DNA of 64,000 nt from Yoonia maricola (lineage in GTDB: Bacteria > Pseudomonadota > Alphaproteobacteria > Rhodobacterales > Rhodobacteraceae). Positions within the stretch are counted from its first letter, which is position 1, and every line of letters begins with the position of its first letter. The stretch spans positions 124,001 to 188,000 of the forward strand of contig NZ_PGTY01000003.1 of assembly GCF_002797915.1 (NCBI RefSeq), given 5' to 3'. Position numbers and translations under genes: made by a program. Shown here piece by piece: positions 46,382 to 55,889 of this stretch. The notes beneath the pieces were generated by a model. It saw only the letters and a list, made by a program, of their open reading frames with translations, searched no databases and had not been told where the DNA came from.

Positions 46382-47245
46382 ATGCATTACCCCTCCCTCT
46401 CGGCCTTGGCCAATGATGCCAAACAATCCCTGTCAAAGGGTCCGGTCGCGCTGCTTCTGATCGAGGATGATGTCGAGGTCGCAAGCACTATCGCTCACCA
46501 TACAAAGGCAGGTTTTGCGCATTTGATTGCATTTTGTGTGCCGGAACGGGTTTTGCCTGCCGACTGTACTGACAACTTGCACCGGGTAGACTTTGATGTA
46601 AGCGCCGAGGATGCCTTGCAGACAATCGCGAATGTGATGATCAATGCGCTGCCGGGACATTGGCTCTACTTTTGTCACAACGCAGAGTACCTTTTCTTTC
46701 CGTTTTGCGAACACCGTAGCGTGGGCGAGGTGCTTACCTTTATGGGCGAAGAACGGCGTGACACGGTGATGAGCTATATTGTTGATCTTTATGCGAAAGA
46801 TCTGACAACACATCCGGATGGGGTTGATCGTGAAGATGCCTATTTTGATAAGTCCGGGTATTACGCGCTTGCCCGCGAAAACAGCGAGGGTGACACATTA
46901 GAGAGGCAGGTCAATGTCTTCGGTGGCCTGCGTTGGCGGTTCGAGGAGCATATTGCCAAAGCCCGGCAACGCACCGACCGAATATCCTTCTTTCGTGCGC
47001 AGCCAGGGCTGCAAATGCTGCCGGACCGATCATTCAATCTGGCAGAATACAACACCTACGCCTGCCCATGGCATAACAACCTCACTGCCGCGATCTGTTC
47101 GTTCCGTACCGCTAAGGCGCTCCGCCGCAACCCCGGTAGCCGCGCGGTGATCAATACATTCCACTGGCCACAGTCCACGCGTTTCAGCTGGCAATCGCAG
47201 CAGCTTTTGGATTTGGGATTGATGGAGCCGGGGCAGTGGTTCTAA
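46382..47245 (+). CDS. Uncharacterised protein, possibly glycosyltransferase-like
   Basis: 287 residues. No clear catalytic motif, but HWLYFCHNAEYLFFPFCE sits where GT2/GT92-like proteins have their DxD segment, and the aromatic, Trp-rich C-terminus (INTFHWPQSTRFSWQSQQL) is typical of enzymes acting on sugars. If it is a glycosyltransferase the acidic metal site has been lost. The frame has normal codon use and a hairline gap from divergent miaB. Its last 62 bp overlap the 3' end of the RAYT gene on the other strand. Confidence 0.6.
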   Translation: MHYPSLSALANDAKQSLSKGPVALLLIEDDVEVASTIAHHTKAGFAHLIAFCVPERVLPADCTDNLHRVDFDVSAEDALQTIANVMINALPGHWLYFCHNAEYLFFPFCEHRSVGEVLTFMGEERRDTVMSYIVDLYAKDLTTHPDGVDREDAYFDKSGYYALARENSEGDTLERQVNVFGGLRWRFEEHIAKARQRTDRISFFRAQPGLQMLPDRSFNLAEYNTYACPWHNNLTAAICSFRTAKALRRNPGSRAVINTFHWPQSTRFSWQSQQLLDLGLMEPGQWF

Positions 47246-47717
47246 GCGCCTGCTCGCGCGCGCGATTGAGCGAGGAATAGGGCCAATCACTTGGCCGCTT
47301 GACCAAACCGGCATGTATCGGCGCGGATCGGATCAGGTGCATATGAAGCGCCATATCATCCTCATCCCGGATCATATGTTCCCAAAACCGACGCTGCCAG
47401 ATGCCCTTCTCACCACGTTTTTGATGGCTTTTGGGAATATGCGCTGGTGCGGGCGCATGACGCGAAAACCCGGATTTGATCATCCGCCAGCGTTTGGAAA
47501 AGTCGTGATCGTTCATCGGCAAAGTCCAGATCATATGTAGCTTGTTAGGCAGGATCACCGCGGCATCAATCGCAAAGGGCCAGCGTTTACGGCAAACACG
47601 TGTGGCATCGCGTAACAGATCAATATGCGTCACCAACAGGTCAGATCGTTGATCTTGCAAGCGGACGGTGAAAAAATAGGTGCCCCCAGGCACGCGTAAA
47701 CGGCGGTAATTCGACAT
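47184..47717 (-). CDS. REP-associated tyrosine transposase (RAYT) with altered catalytic residues
   Basis: 177 residues, usual RAYT length, starting MSNYRRLRVPGGTYFFTVRL. FWEHMIRDEDD at 111-121 and GLVKRPSDWPYSS at 137-149 are clear family signatures. The HUH metal motif, normally His-x-His in PDHLH, reads PNKLH (Lys59, His61), and the position of the nucleophilic tyrosine (D-Y-C/I-H in relatives) reads H-L-I-R, with Leu128. Both changes predict loss of DNA nicking. A palindrome (47768-47793) lies 51 bp upstream of the start. RAYTs move or maintain REP-type palindromes. Confidence 0.86.
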   Translation of the reverse strand: MSNYRRLRVPGGTYFFTVRLQDQRSDLLVTHIDLLRDATRVCRKRWPFAIDAAVILPNKLHMIWTLPMNDHDFSKRWRMIKSGFSRHAPAPAHIPKSHQKRGEKGIWQRRFWEHMIRDEDDMALHMHLIRSAPIHAGLVKRPSDWPYSSLNRAREQALRTTAPAPSIPNPKAAAIAS

Positions 47718-47767
47718 TGCGACAATGTCGTTCAGTAAGGTTAACTTTTTATGAAACTTTGCAAACC

Positions 47768-47793
47768 GTAAGGTGGATCATGATCCACCATAC
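47768..47793. repeat. Dispersed intergenic palindrome, copy 5, next to the RAYT
   Basis: Arm GTAAGGTGGATCA (47768-47780) and complement with one mismatch near the outer end (ATAC instead of TTAC). It lies between the RAYT start (47717) and the irr stop (47797). Confidence 0.9.
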
Positions 47794-47796
47794 ATT

Positions 47797-48213
47797 TCAC
47801 TTCCGTCGCAACCGGATCACAACATCCACAGATGCAATCTCTGCCCCATCAGGCGCATCGGGCAAATGGCGAATTTCCAACTGTTCTGACGGTGCATCGG
47901 TCAGCTTCGCGCTATCTTCCCAATAGAAATGCGGGTGATCGGTCATCTTGGTGTCAAAGTAACTCTTTGACCCATCCACCGTAATCTCACGCATCAACCC
48001 GGCATCACAAAACGCGCGGAGTGTATTATAAACTGTCGCCAATGACACTTTCTCATCCGCATTCGATGCGGCTTCAAACAGGCTCTCCGCCGTCACATGC
48101 CGATCTTGCCCGTCGCCCACCAGCAAAGACGCCAACGTCATACGTTGCCGTGTTGGACGAAGCCCCGCCCCGGCCAGCCACTGCGTGCTGCGTTCAATTG
48201 CTAAGTCCGACAT
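47797..48213 (-). CDS. irr: Iron response regulator Irr (Fur family)
   Basis: 138 residues from ATG 48213, chosen for the AAGGAC site just before it; an ATG at 48231 would add six residues. The winged helix LRPTRQRMTLASLLVGDG and VSLATVYNTLRAFCDAGLM is Fur-type; SKSYFDTKMTDHPHFYWEDS matches Irr rather than Fur, with fewer metal-binding cysteines. In alphaproteobacteria Irr senses haem status and controls iron genes. Its place divergent from fabA is conserved in Rhodobacterales. Confidence 0.85.
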   Translation of the reverse strand: MSDLAIERSTQWLAGAGLRPTRQRMTLASLLVGDGQDRHVTAESLFEAASNADEKVSLATVYNTLRAFCDAGLMREITVDGSKSYFDTKMTDHPHFYWEDSAKLTDAPSEQLEIRHLPDAPDGAEIASVDVVIRLRRK

Positions 48214-48363
48214 GACTGTCCTTTTTGACATCTATTCTCATGTATATGGGAAGAACATCCCTCGGATCAAATGAAAACAGTCAGAAAAAGCACAGACTTG
48301 CTCTCATAAACCGCGGAGTGATAGAGGTCAGGGAGTGCAGTCAATAAAAATGAGACCAGTCAG

Positions 48364-48873
48364 ATGGCCGATTACCCAACCTCTTTTGATAAAGACGATC
48401 TACTGAAATGTTCGCGTGGCGAACTGTTTGGTGAAGGCAACGCGCAGCTGCCTGCCCCGCCCATGCTGATGATGGACCGTATCACTGATATCTCTGGCGA
48501 TGCGGGTGAGCACGGCAAAGGCCATGTGGTTGCCGAATTCGATATCACCCCCGACCTTTGGTTTTTTGACTGTCACTTCCCCGGCAACCCCATCATGCCC
48601 GGTTGCCTTGGCCTTGATGGTCTGTGGCAACTCACTGGCTTCAACCTTGGCTGGCGCGGCTGGCTGGGGCGCGGCTATGCGTTGGGGGTGGGCGAAGTAA
48701 AACTGACCGGAATGGTCCGTCCGGACCGTAAGATGTTGACCTATAAGGTCGATTTCACCAAAGCTATTCAGACCCGCAGGCTGACCATGGGTGTGGCGAA
48801 CGGTATTGTTGAGGCCGACGGCGAGGTGATCTATCAAGTCACAGATATGAAGGTCGCATTGTCTGAAAGCTAA
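48364..48873 (+). CDS. fabA: 3-hydroxydecanoyl-ACP dehydratase/isomerase
   Basis: 169 residues, full length. The active site is [16 protein letters not shown], with the catalytic His and Asp, near residues 70-85. It dehydrates 3-hydroxydecanoyl-ACP and isomerises the trans-2 to cis-3 double bond, committing to unsaturated fatty acids. First gene of fabA-fabB-fabI. Confidence 0.97.
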   Translation: MADYPTSFDKDDLLKCSRGELFGEGNAQLPAPPMLMMDRITDISGDAGEHGKGHVVAEFDITPDLWFFDCHFPGNPIMPGCLGLDGLWQLTGFNLGWRGWLGRGYALGVGEVKLTGMVRPDRKMLTYKVDFTKAIQTRRLTMGVANGIVEADGEVIYQVTDMKVALSES

Positions 48874-48912
48874 ACTTTCACACTGACGTCCAACAAAAGG
48901 GGAGAGGTGCCA

Positions 48913-50142
48913 ATGCGCCGTGTTGTTGTCACTGGTCTGGGGATCGTATCACCGATCGGAAATAATGCCGATGAGGTGCTTGCCGCGCTCAAGGCCGGCC
49001 AGTCCGGGATCGAAGCCTCGCCCGAGATGGTTGAGCACGGCTTTCGCAGCCAGATCGCTGGCACGCTCAAGATCGATATCAAAGAGCATGTCGACAAGCG
49101 CACCCTACGCTTTATGGGGCCGGGTGCGGCATACGCGCACATCGCGATGGGTCAGGCAATTGCAGACGCCGGATTGGGCGAAGATGACATTGTGAACCCA
49201 ATGACTGGCTTGATTGCGGGTTCTGGCGGCCCGTCGACCTCGGCTCTTTTGACAGCACATGAGATTGTCAAAAACACGGGTGCGACCAAACGGATCGGGC
49301 CTTTTGCTGTGCCTAAAGCAATGTCCTCAACCGTCAGTGCCAACCTTGCGACGGCCTATAAGATCAAGGGCATCAACTTTTCGATCACCTCGGCCTGCTC
49401 GACATCTTTGCACTGCATCGGGATGGCTGCCGGTCAAATCGCTTTGGGTAACCAAGATATCATGTTCGCCGGTGGCGGTGAGGAACTCGACTGGACGCTA
49501 TCGTGCCTGTTTGACGCGATGGGCGCGATGTCGTCCAAATATAACGACACGCCCGAACGCGCGAGCCGCGCATTTGACGCGGATCGCGATGGCTTTGTCA
49601 TTGCTGGCGGTGGTGCGATGGTCGTACTGGAAAGCTTGGAAAGTGCGCAGGCTCGCGGGGCCAAGATTTACGCTGAAGTCACTGGCTTTGCCGCCACATC
49701 GGATGGTGCCGATATGGTCGCCCCTTCCGGCGAAGGCGGTGAGCGGGCCATGCGCGGCGCGCTGAAAACCCTGCCCGACGACCGCAAGGTCAGCTATATC
49801 AACGCACATGGCACGTCGACCCCGGTGGGCGATGTGGGCGAAGTCGAAGCGGTACGCCGTGTCTTTGGCCAAGGCACAACGCCACCGATCAGCTCAACCA
49901 AGTCGATGACAGGCCACAGCCAAGGGGCGACGGGCGCGCAAGAGGCCATCTATTGCCTGTTAATGTTGGAACATGATTTTATCGCTCCGTCGATCAATGT
50001 CGAAAATCTCGACCCTGACTTGGACCCAACTGAGATCGCAACTGATCTGATTGAAAACGCAGGTCTGGATACGGTGATGACCAACTCTTTCGGATTTGGC
50101 GGCACCAACGGCTCCATGCTTCTTTCCAGGTTCAAAGGGTAA
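48913..50142 (+). CDS. fabB: 3-oxoacyl-ACP synthase I
   Basis: 409 residues from ATG 48913 behind GGGGAGAGG. The Cys-His-His triad is visible: [20 protein letters not shown] and [12 protein letters not shown]. It elongates the cis-3-decenoyl-ACP made by FabA; the fabA-fabB pairing marks the anaerobic route to unsaturated fatty acids. Confidence 0.97.
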   Translation: MRRVVVTGLGIVSPIGNNADEVLAALKAGQSGIEASPEMVEHGFRSQIAGTLKIDIKEHVDKRTLRFMGPGAAYAHIAMGQAIADAGLGEDDIVNPMTGLIAGSGGPSTSALLTAHEIVKNTGATKRIGPFAVPKAMSSTVSANLATAYKIKGINFSITSACSTSLHCIGMAAGQIALGNQDIMFAGGGEELDWTLSCLFDAMGAMSSKYNDTPERASRAFDADRDGFVIAGGGAMVVLESLESAQARGAKIYAEVTGFAATSDGADMVAPSGEGGERAMRGALKTLPDDRKVSYINAHGTSTPVGDVGEVEAVRRVFGQGTTPPISSTKSMTGHSQGATGAQEAIYCLLMLEHDFIAPSINVENLDPDLDPTEIATDLIENAGLDTVMTNSFGFGGTNGSMLLSRFKG

Positions 50143-50146
50143 GCAG

Positions 50147-50938
50147 ATGACGATCTCGATGAAAGGCAAACGCGGGCTGATCATGGGTGTCGCCAATGAA
50201 CGCTCCATCGCGTGGGGCATCGCCAAGGCGATGGCTGAGGCAGGGGCAGAGTTGGCGTTCAGCTATCAGGGCGACGCTTTTGGCAAGCGATTGGCACCTT
50301 TGGCGCAATCTGTCGGGTCAGACATCATGGTCGATGTAGACGTGACCGACGACGCCAGTATGGACCTCGCGTTTGAAACGCTGAAGGATCGCTGGGGTAC
50401 GTTGGATTTTGTCGTTCACGCCATTGCATTCTCGGACAAAAACGAACTGACAGGACGGTTCATCAACACCAGCCGGGACAACTTCAAGAACTCGCTTGCG
50501 ATCTCTTGTTATTCTTTCATCGACGTGGCGAACCGCGCGTCGCAAATGATGCCCGACGGGGGCACATTGCTAACACTGAGCTACCAAGGGTCCAACCGCG
50601 TGACCCCATTCTATAACGTCATGGGTGTGGCAAAGGCAGCATTGGAATCAGCCACCCGATATCTGGCCAACGATCTTGGGCCGCAAGGCATCCGCGTGAA
50701 CGCGATCAGCCCCGGACCGATGAAAACGCTGGCAGGGGCAGCGATCGGCGGGGCGCGGAAGACGTATAAACACGCCGACCAAAACGCGCCAATGCGGTCG
50801 AATGCGACCTTGGAGGCCGTGGGCGGTACAGCTGTCTATCTTGCCTCAGATGCCGGGGCCTGCACGACCGGAGAAATCATCCGGGTTGATGGCGGATATC
50901 ATGTGCTGGGGATGCCGCAACCCGATCATTTGGTGTAG
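50147..50938 (+). CDS. fabI: Enoyl-ACP reductase (NADH)
   Basis: 263 residues from ATG 50147, 4 bp after the fabB stop. GKRGLIMGVANERSIAWGIA at the N-terminus and YNVMGVAKAALE (Tyr-x6-Lys) in the middle are the FabI NADH and catalytic motifs; GPMKTLAGAAIGG is the substrate-loop region targeted by triclosan in homologues. It completes each elongation cycle. Confidence 0.96.
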   Translation: MTISMKGKRGLIMGVANERSIAWGIAKAMAEAGAELAFSYQGDAFGKRLAPLAQSVGSDIMVDVDVTDDASMDLAFETLKDRWGTLDFVVHAIAFSDKNELTGRFINTSRDNFKNSLAISCYSFIDVANRASQMMPDGGTLLTLSYQGSNRVTPFYNVMGVAKAALESATRYLANDLGPQGIRVNAISPGPMKTLAGAAIGGARKTYKHADQNAPMRSNATLEAVGGTAVYLASDAGACTTGEIIRVDGGYHVLGMPQPDHLV

Positions 50939-50994
50939 CGCGCAGTGCCAGATAGGTAAAATCACCCGTCTTGCAAAACCAAGGGAGAGCAGGG

Positions 50995-51624
50995 TTGCCG
51001 GAAGTTCAAAGAGCTGCACAAGCGCTTTGGGACTTTCACTGCGTTTACGACACTCTCGTTCCGTCTGACGTCATCATCGGCTTGGGGTCCTACGACACGC
51101 GCGTCGCATCGCGCTGCGCAGAACTGTTTCAACGCGGGCTGGCGCCACACATCATTTTCACTGGCGCATCAGGAAACTGGACCCAAGCGCTATTTCCAGA
51201 CAGCGAAGCCAAGTCATTCCAAGCCCAAGCCATCGCCAACGGTGTTCCCAAAAAGGCTATTGTGGTTGAGCCTCACGCAAAAAATATCGGCGAGAATATT
51301 CAATTCAGTGCAAAACTTGTACCGTCAGCGCAGCGCGTGATCCTTGTGACAAAGCCCCAGACGCAACGCCGGTGTGCGGCAACGGCTCAGAAACAATGGC
51401 CGGCAGTGCAGAGTTTGGTGACGGCGCCAAAAACCACATTCGAGGATCAACCACTTGCACATCACGATATGCGCGCATTGATTTGCGAAATGGTTGGCGA
51501 CCTTGAGCGCATCAGAAGGTACCCAGCGCTAGGCTTCCAAGCTGAGGTCAATATACCCCCGCATGTGAGCCGGGCATTTGACGCGCTTATAAATGCTGGG
51601 TTCGTTGACCATTTACAAACGTAA
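50995..51624 (+). CDS. YdcF/DUF218-family protein
   Basis: 209 residues if TTG 50995 is the start; it follows AGGGAGAG and no ATG exists in the first two thirds of the frame. DUF218 core: DVIIGLGSYDTRVASRCAELF, APHIIFTGASGNWTQAL and AIVVEPHAKNIGENIQFS, with the E...A.NT-like NIGEN segment. Members such as SanA/ElyC affect envelope integrity; YdcF binds SAM. No signal peptide here, so the protein should be cytoplasmic. Confidence 0.75.
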   Translation: MPEVQRAAQALWDFHCVYDTLVPSDVIIGLGSYDTRVASRCAELFQRGLAPHIIFTGASGNWTQALFPDSEAKSFQAQAIANGVPKKAIVVEPHAKNIGENIQFSAKLVPSAQRVILVTKPQTQRRCAATAQKQWPAVQSLVTAPKTTFEDQPLAHHDMRALICEMVGDLERIRRYPALGFQAEVNIPPHVSRAFDALINAGFVDHLQT

Positions 51625-51664
51625 CCATTGAACGGTCAGCTTATAGGATGGATGATGTCACCCA

Positions 51665-52099
51665 TCACACCGCATCAATTCCCACAATCTCAATCGCAAA
51701 GTTCAGGTCCTGCCCTGCCAGCGGGTGGTTAGCATCGAGCGTCACTTCCGTCTCTGTCACCTCTGCCACCATAATGGGCAGCACTTGGCCCTCTGGCGTC
51801 TGCATTTGCAACTTCACACCCGGCTCAACTGGGATATCTGCGGGGATTTGTGTGCGTGGCACGGTCTGGCGCGCGGCTGGATTATGTTCCCCGTAAGCTT
51901 GCGCGCAGGGCACAGCGATATCCTTTTTGTCACCCACAGACATCCCGCCAATCGCACTATCAAGGCCTTTGATCACCTGACCAGACCCAAGCACAAACTC
52001 CAACGGATCACGCCCTTCGGAGCTGTCAAACATCTCGCCGTTATCCAAAGTGCCGACATAGGTAATGCGTACGGTGTCGCCTGCTTTTGCTTGGCTCAT
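51665..52099 (-). CDS. FKBP-type peptidyl-prolyl isomerase (SlyD-like)
   Basis: 144 residues from ATG 52099 (MSQAKAGDTVRITYVGTLDNG). The FKBP core SSEGRDPLEFVLGSGQVIKGL and an inserted flap domain (IPADIPVEPGVKLQMQTPEG), then DANHPLAGQDLNFAIEI, are as in SlyD/FkpB-type isomerases. The histidine-rich metal-binding tail of E. coli SlyD is absent. Cytoplasmic folding helper. Confidence 0.9.
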   Translation of the reverse strand: MSQAKAGDTVRITYVGTLDNGEMFDSSEGRDPLEFVLGSGQVIKGLDSAIGGMSVGDKKDIAVPCAQAYGEHNPAARQTVPRTQIPADIPVEPGVKLQMQTPEGQVLPIMVAEVTETEVTLDANHPLAGQDLNFAIEIVGIDAV

Positions 52100-52229
52100 G
52101 GGTCTATCGCTCTCTACAAGGGAAATTGGTCGCAGGCACGCTACGCGCTGGGATGTGGGTTTGCAAATGCATTGCCTCTTTTCGGCAAGACGCTGCCGTG
52201 ACACGATGGCGGTACGCAGGAGAGACCCA

Positions 52230-52907
52230 ATGCCTATCACCACATTTGTATTTGATGCCTATGGCACGCTGTTCGATGTGAACGCCGCCGCGATGCAGGC
52301 GGCCAAAGACCCCGCCCACGCAGATTTAGCCGCGGTCTGGCCGGCGGTCGCCCGTGATTGGCGGCTTAAGCAATTGCAATACACCTGGCTGCGGGCGGTG
52401 GCGGGGCGGCACTGCGATTTCTGGCAGGTGACACAGGATGGGCTCGACTGGGCGATGGAGGCAAATGGTGTCATCGCGATGGCCACCCGCACGCGGCTGC
52501 TGGAGCTTTATTGGGAGCTCGCTGCCTACGCAGAAGTGCCCGCAATGCTGACGGCCCTGAAAGCACAAGGAAAGGCGACCGCGATCCTGTCCAACGGATC
52601 GCCGGATATGCTGAACGGTGCGGTGTCATCGGCCCAGATTAGTGATGTTCTGGATGCGGTGCTGAGCGTCGAAGATGTTGGCATCTTCAAACCGCACGAC
52701 CGTGTTTATGATCTGGTCGGCGCACACTTTGGCTGCACCAAAGATGAGGTTCTTTTCGTGTCATCAAACGGCTGGGACGCGGCTGGCGCTGCGGGCTATG
52801 GTTTTCAGACCGCATGGGTCAACCGCGCGGGTGAGCCTATAGACAGGCTCTATGCTCAACCCCACCACGTCTTGCATGACCTGACCACCATACCGGAGCT
52901 GACCTGA
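52230..52907 (+). CDS. Haloacid dehalogenase, type II
   Basis: 225 residues from ATG 52230 behind AGGAGA. HAD nucleophile Asp in FVFDAYGTLFDVN, SNGSPDML (motif II), KPHDRVYDL (motif III Lys) and FVSSNGWDAAGAAGYG (motif IV) match L-2-haloacid dehalogenases, which hydrolyse 2-haloalkanoates to hydroxy acids. A natural marine substrate such as a bromo- or chloro-acid is plausible. First gene of a coupled run; its stop overlaps the next ATG (TGATG). Confidence 0.9.
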   Translation: MPITTFVFDAYGTLFDVNAAAMQAAKDPAHADLAAVWPAVARDWRLKQLQYTWLRAVAGRHCDFWQVTQDGLDWAMEANGVIAMATRTRLLELYWELAAYAEVPAMLTALKAQGKATAILSNGSPDMLNGAVSSAQISDVLDAVLSVEDVGIFKPHDRVYDLVGAHFGCTKDEVLFVSSNGWDAAGAAGYGFQTAWVNRAGEPIDRLYAQPHHVLHDLTTIPELT

Positions 52908-53725
52908 TGCCCAGCTACACCTCCGCCGACGGTCTGAACTTGCATTACTCTGACGAAGGCGAAGGCCTGCCGCTCATCGCGCTTGCGGGTCTCACGCGCA
53001 ACGGCGCTGACTTTGATCACGTTGCCCCCCACCTGCCCGTCCGCCTGATCCGACCTGATTATCGCGGTCGTGGCCAATCGGACTGGGCTGACCCCGCGAC
53101 CTATACGATCCCGCAAGAGGCAGCGGATGTGCTGGCACTGATGGATCATCTAGGGCTTGAAAGAGCAGCAGTCCTTGGCACCTCACGCGGTGGATTGATT
53201 GCGATGTTTCTTGCCGCGACGGCCAAGGACCGACTGATGGGGGTGGCGCTAAATGACATCGGGCCGGTGATTGACGATAAGGGAATTGCGGTCATCAAAG
53301 ACTATATCGGGCGCAATCCCGCACAAAATACCTATGCAGAGGCAGCCGAGGCACGGGCAAAGCTTTGGTCCCATTTTCAAGATGTCCCCATGGATCGGTG
53401 GTTGGCCGAGGTGAAGGCGCATTACAAGCAAACCGACGCAGGGCTTGTCATTCGCTATGATCCAAAACTGCGCGATGCTGTACTCTCGGCGGACGTGAAA
53501 CTGACGCCGGATCTTTGGCCGCTATTTGATGCGCTGACAGACCTGCCGCTTGCCTTGATCCGCGGCGCGAATTCAGACCTTCTGACAATTGAAACCGCCG
53601 ATGAAATGGCCCGCCGCCGCCCCGATATGATCCGCGTTGATATCGCAGGGCGCGGCCACGTTCCCTTCCTTGATGAACCCGGTGCTGTAGACGCCTTGCA
53701 TCGTTGGCTGGAGAAGATGCAATGA
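52907..53725 (+). CDS. Alpha/beta hydrolase
   Basis: 272 residues. Nucleophile elbow GTSRGGLIAM (Ser about residue 96), oxyanion segment near LAGLTRNGADF, and the late GRGHVPFLDEPG His. Typical of the alpha/beta-hydrolase superfamily; substrate unknown. Start overlaps the dehalogenase stop and its stop overlaps the dehydratase ATG (ATGA), so the three are translated together. Confidence 0.88.
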   Translation: MPSYTSADGLNLHYSDEGEGLPLIALAGLTRNGADFDHVAPHLPVRLIRPDYRGRGQSDWADPATYTIPQEAADVLALMDHLGLERAAVLGTSRGGLIAMFLAATAKDRLMGVALNDIGPVIDDKGIAVIKDYIGRNPAQNTYAEAAEARAKLWSHFQDVPMDRWLAEVKAHYKQTDAGLVIRYDPKLRDAVLSADVKLTPDLWPLFDALTDLPLALIRGANSDLLTIETADEMARRRPDMIRVDIAGRGHVPFLDEPGAVDALHRWLEKMQ

Positions 53726-54693
53726 ACATCGATATGATCCGCGCGGCGGCAACGCGCATCGCAGGGCATGCAAGGCGCACGCCGATCCTGACGTCGCCCT
53801 TTCTTGACGAGATCGCAGGGCGGCGCGTGTTCGTGAAAGCCGAATGCCTGCAGCATACAGGTTCGTTCAAATTCCGTGGTGGGCGGTCTGCTGTCTCAGC
53901 TCTGACCGATAATGCGCTGAAGACCGGCGTCATCGCATTCTCAAGCGGCAATCACGCGCAAGGCGTGGCCCTTGCCGCACGCGACTTTGGCGCACCTGCC
54001 GTCATCATCATGCCGGATGATGCTCCCGCGATTAAAATCGAGAACACCCGCGCACTGGGAGCAGAGGTCGTTCTTTACAATCGCGAAACAGAGGACCGCG
54101 ACGCAATCGGCGCACAATTGGCGCAAGAACGGAACCTGACACTGATCAAGCCCTATGATCAACCACAAGTCATTGCTGGCCAAGGCACGACCGGGCTTGA
54201 GATCGCTGAAGAAATGAATGCCTTGGGCGTCACAAAGGCTGATGTCATGGTGTGCTGCGGGGGCGGCGGGCTGACGTCCGGGATTGCGCTTGCCTTGGCG
54301 GCAGACGCGCCAGGTCTGCGCGTGCGGCCCGCTGAACCAGAAGAGTTTGACGATGTCACCCGCTCACTGGCCAGTGGCAGAATTGAAAGCAACACTCGGC
54401 GCAGCGGGTCGCTTTGCGACGCGATCGTGACACAGCAACCGGGCGATCTGACCTTCCCGATTATGCAAAAACACTGCGGGCCCGGCGTTGTCGTGAGCGA
54501 GGATGAATGTATGCGCGCAGTGGGTTTGGCCTTTGATCGCCTGCGTATCGTTGTTGAACCTGGAGGGGCTGCAGCCCTTGCCGCTGCATTGTTTCATGCC
54601 GACACCTTTGAAGGCGATGCCGTGATCGCAGTAGCCACCGGCGGCAACGTCGACGCCGATATCTTTGCCCAAGCTCTGGAGACCCTTGCATGA
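53722..54693 (+). CDS. Serine/threonine dehydratase-like PLP enzyme
   Basis: 323 residues from ATG 53722. Fold type II PLP enzyme: Schiff-base Lys in HTGSFKFRGGRSA, GNHAQGVALAA, and the glycine-rich phosphate loop CCGGGGLTSGIALA. Matches the catabolic threonine/serine dehydratase and serine racemase group, without the C-terminal ACT domain of IlvA. Deaminates L-Thr or L-Ser, or a hydroxy-aspartate. Coupled on both sides by ATGA overlaps. Confidence 0.87.
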   Translation: MNIDMIRAAATRIAGHARRTPILTSPFLDEIAGRRVFVKAECLQHTGSFKFRGGRSAVSALTDNALKTGVIAFSSGNHAQGVALAARDFGAPAVIIMPDDAPAIKIENTRALGAEVVLYNRETEDRDAIGAQLAQERNLTLIKPYDQPQVIAGQGTTGLEIAEEMNALGVTKADVMVCCGGGGLTSGIALALAADAPGLRVRPAEPEEFDDVTRSLASGRIESNTRRSGSLCDAIVTQQPGDLTFPIMQKHCGPGVVVSEDECMRAVGLAFDRLRIVVEPGGAAALAAALFHADTFEGDAVIAVATGGNVDADIFAQALETLA

Positions 54694-55889
54694 GCCGTTT
54701 CACGATTGCCAGTTTCAACGTCAAGAACCTGATCGAGGCGGATCAGGAATACTACCGGTTCGAGCAATACACCCCTGAAGAATATGCATGGAAACGGGCG
54801 TGGTTGGCTGACCAACTACTGACAATGAACGCCGATATCGTTTGCTTTCAGGAAATCTTCACCGAAGCCGCCTTGCGCGATGTGATCATCGAAACCGATG
54901 AGCTTGGACAGGCTGCCAATGATGCTGTAATCCCAGACCGGTCAAAAGGCTATGCGCGTAAGGCGATTTTCCGCAAACTGGCGTTTGAACCTTATACAGA
55001 GGCAGGGCTGGCCTTTGCCCCAAACAGCTTTGATGGCGGGCCGGGCCAACGCCGCCCCGGTGTCGCTGTGCTGTCGCGGCTTGGGTTTGTGGGGCAACCA
55101 GAAATCATTCAGGATTTGCCGGAACCGCTGATGGTTCCATTCAGCGATCTAGATGGCAGCGATGGCGGATCGTATCAAATCAAACGCCTCAGCCGTCCGA
55201 TCCTGAAGGTACGCATTCCGGTGGATGGCGAAACGGTGACTGTCTTCAACTGCCACCTTAAATCCAAACTCGGCGAATTGCCCCGACCAGCGGGGGCCGC
55301 CTTTCCGCCAGCTGCTGATCTTGTGAACTACGATCCCGCCACCCGCGCGATGGGGTCGCTGCGGTCTGCCCTGCGGCGCATGGCCGAGGCTTGGGTGCTA
55401 CGCCGCGCTGTTCTTGCAGAACTGGAAGTAGGTAACCCAGTGATGGTGCTGGGCGATTTTAACGATAATGAACATGCCGTGTCGTCGGAAATTATTAGCG
55501 GCGAGGCCCCGTTTAAGAACTACGCATGGATGCGCAGACATGATGCGCAGACAAGGCGGGACCGCTATTCAGACGCTGAAAACGAGGTTATTCAGGAAAA
55601 GATCAACAAGGTCCGACTGTATTCTGCCGAGAAGCTGTTCGTGAAAAAGTCACTACGCGATATGGTTTATACGGCGGCCTTTGGCGGTGTCTTTGAAAGC
55701 ATCGACCAGATCCTGATGTCACGGCATTTCCTGCCAGAGTTCGCAGGCAAGATCGGCGAAATGGAATACTTCAGCGCACTGAACGACCACCTCACCGATG
55801 GGTCACACCCGGAAGCGCCTTATAATAAACTGGCCTCGGATCATGGGCAGATCATGGCGCATATGGTGCTGGGCGATCCCGATGCCTGA
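54690..55889 (+). CDS. Endonuclease/exonuclease/phosphatase-family protein
   Basis: 399 residues. EEP-fold motifs in order: IASFNVKNLIEAD, ADIVCFQEIFTE (metal-binding Glu), FNCHLKSKLGE, LGDFNDNEHAVSS (Asp/Asn) and ALNDHLTDGS with the terminal Asp-His. No signal peptide. Could be a nuclease or a phosphoesterase; context with hydrolases does not decide. Overlaps the downstream hydrolase start by 8 bp. Confidence 0.85.
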   Translation: MSRFTIASFNVKNLIEADQEYYRFEQYTPEEYAWKRAWLADQLLTMNADIVCFQEIFTEAALRDVIIETDELGQAANDAVIPDRSKGYARKAIFRKLAFEPYTEAGLAFAPNSFDGGPGQRRPGVAVLSRLGFVGQPEIIQDLPEPLMVPFSDLDGSDGGSYQIKRLSRPILKVRIPVDGETVTVFNCHLKSKLGELPRPAGAAFPPAADLVNYDPATRAMGSLRSALRRMAEAWVLRRAVLAELEVGNPVMVLGDFNDNEHAVSSEIISGEAPFKNYAWMRRHDAQTRRDRYSDAENEVIQEKINKVRLYSAEKLFVKKSLRDMVYTAAFGGVFESIDQILMSRHFLPEFAGKIGEMEYFSALNDHLTDGSHPEAPYNKLASDHGQIMAHMVLGDPDA

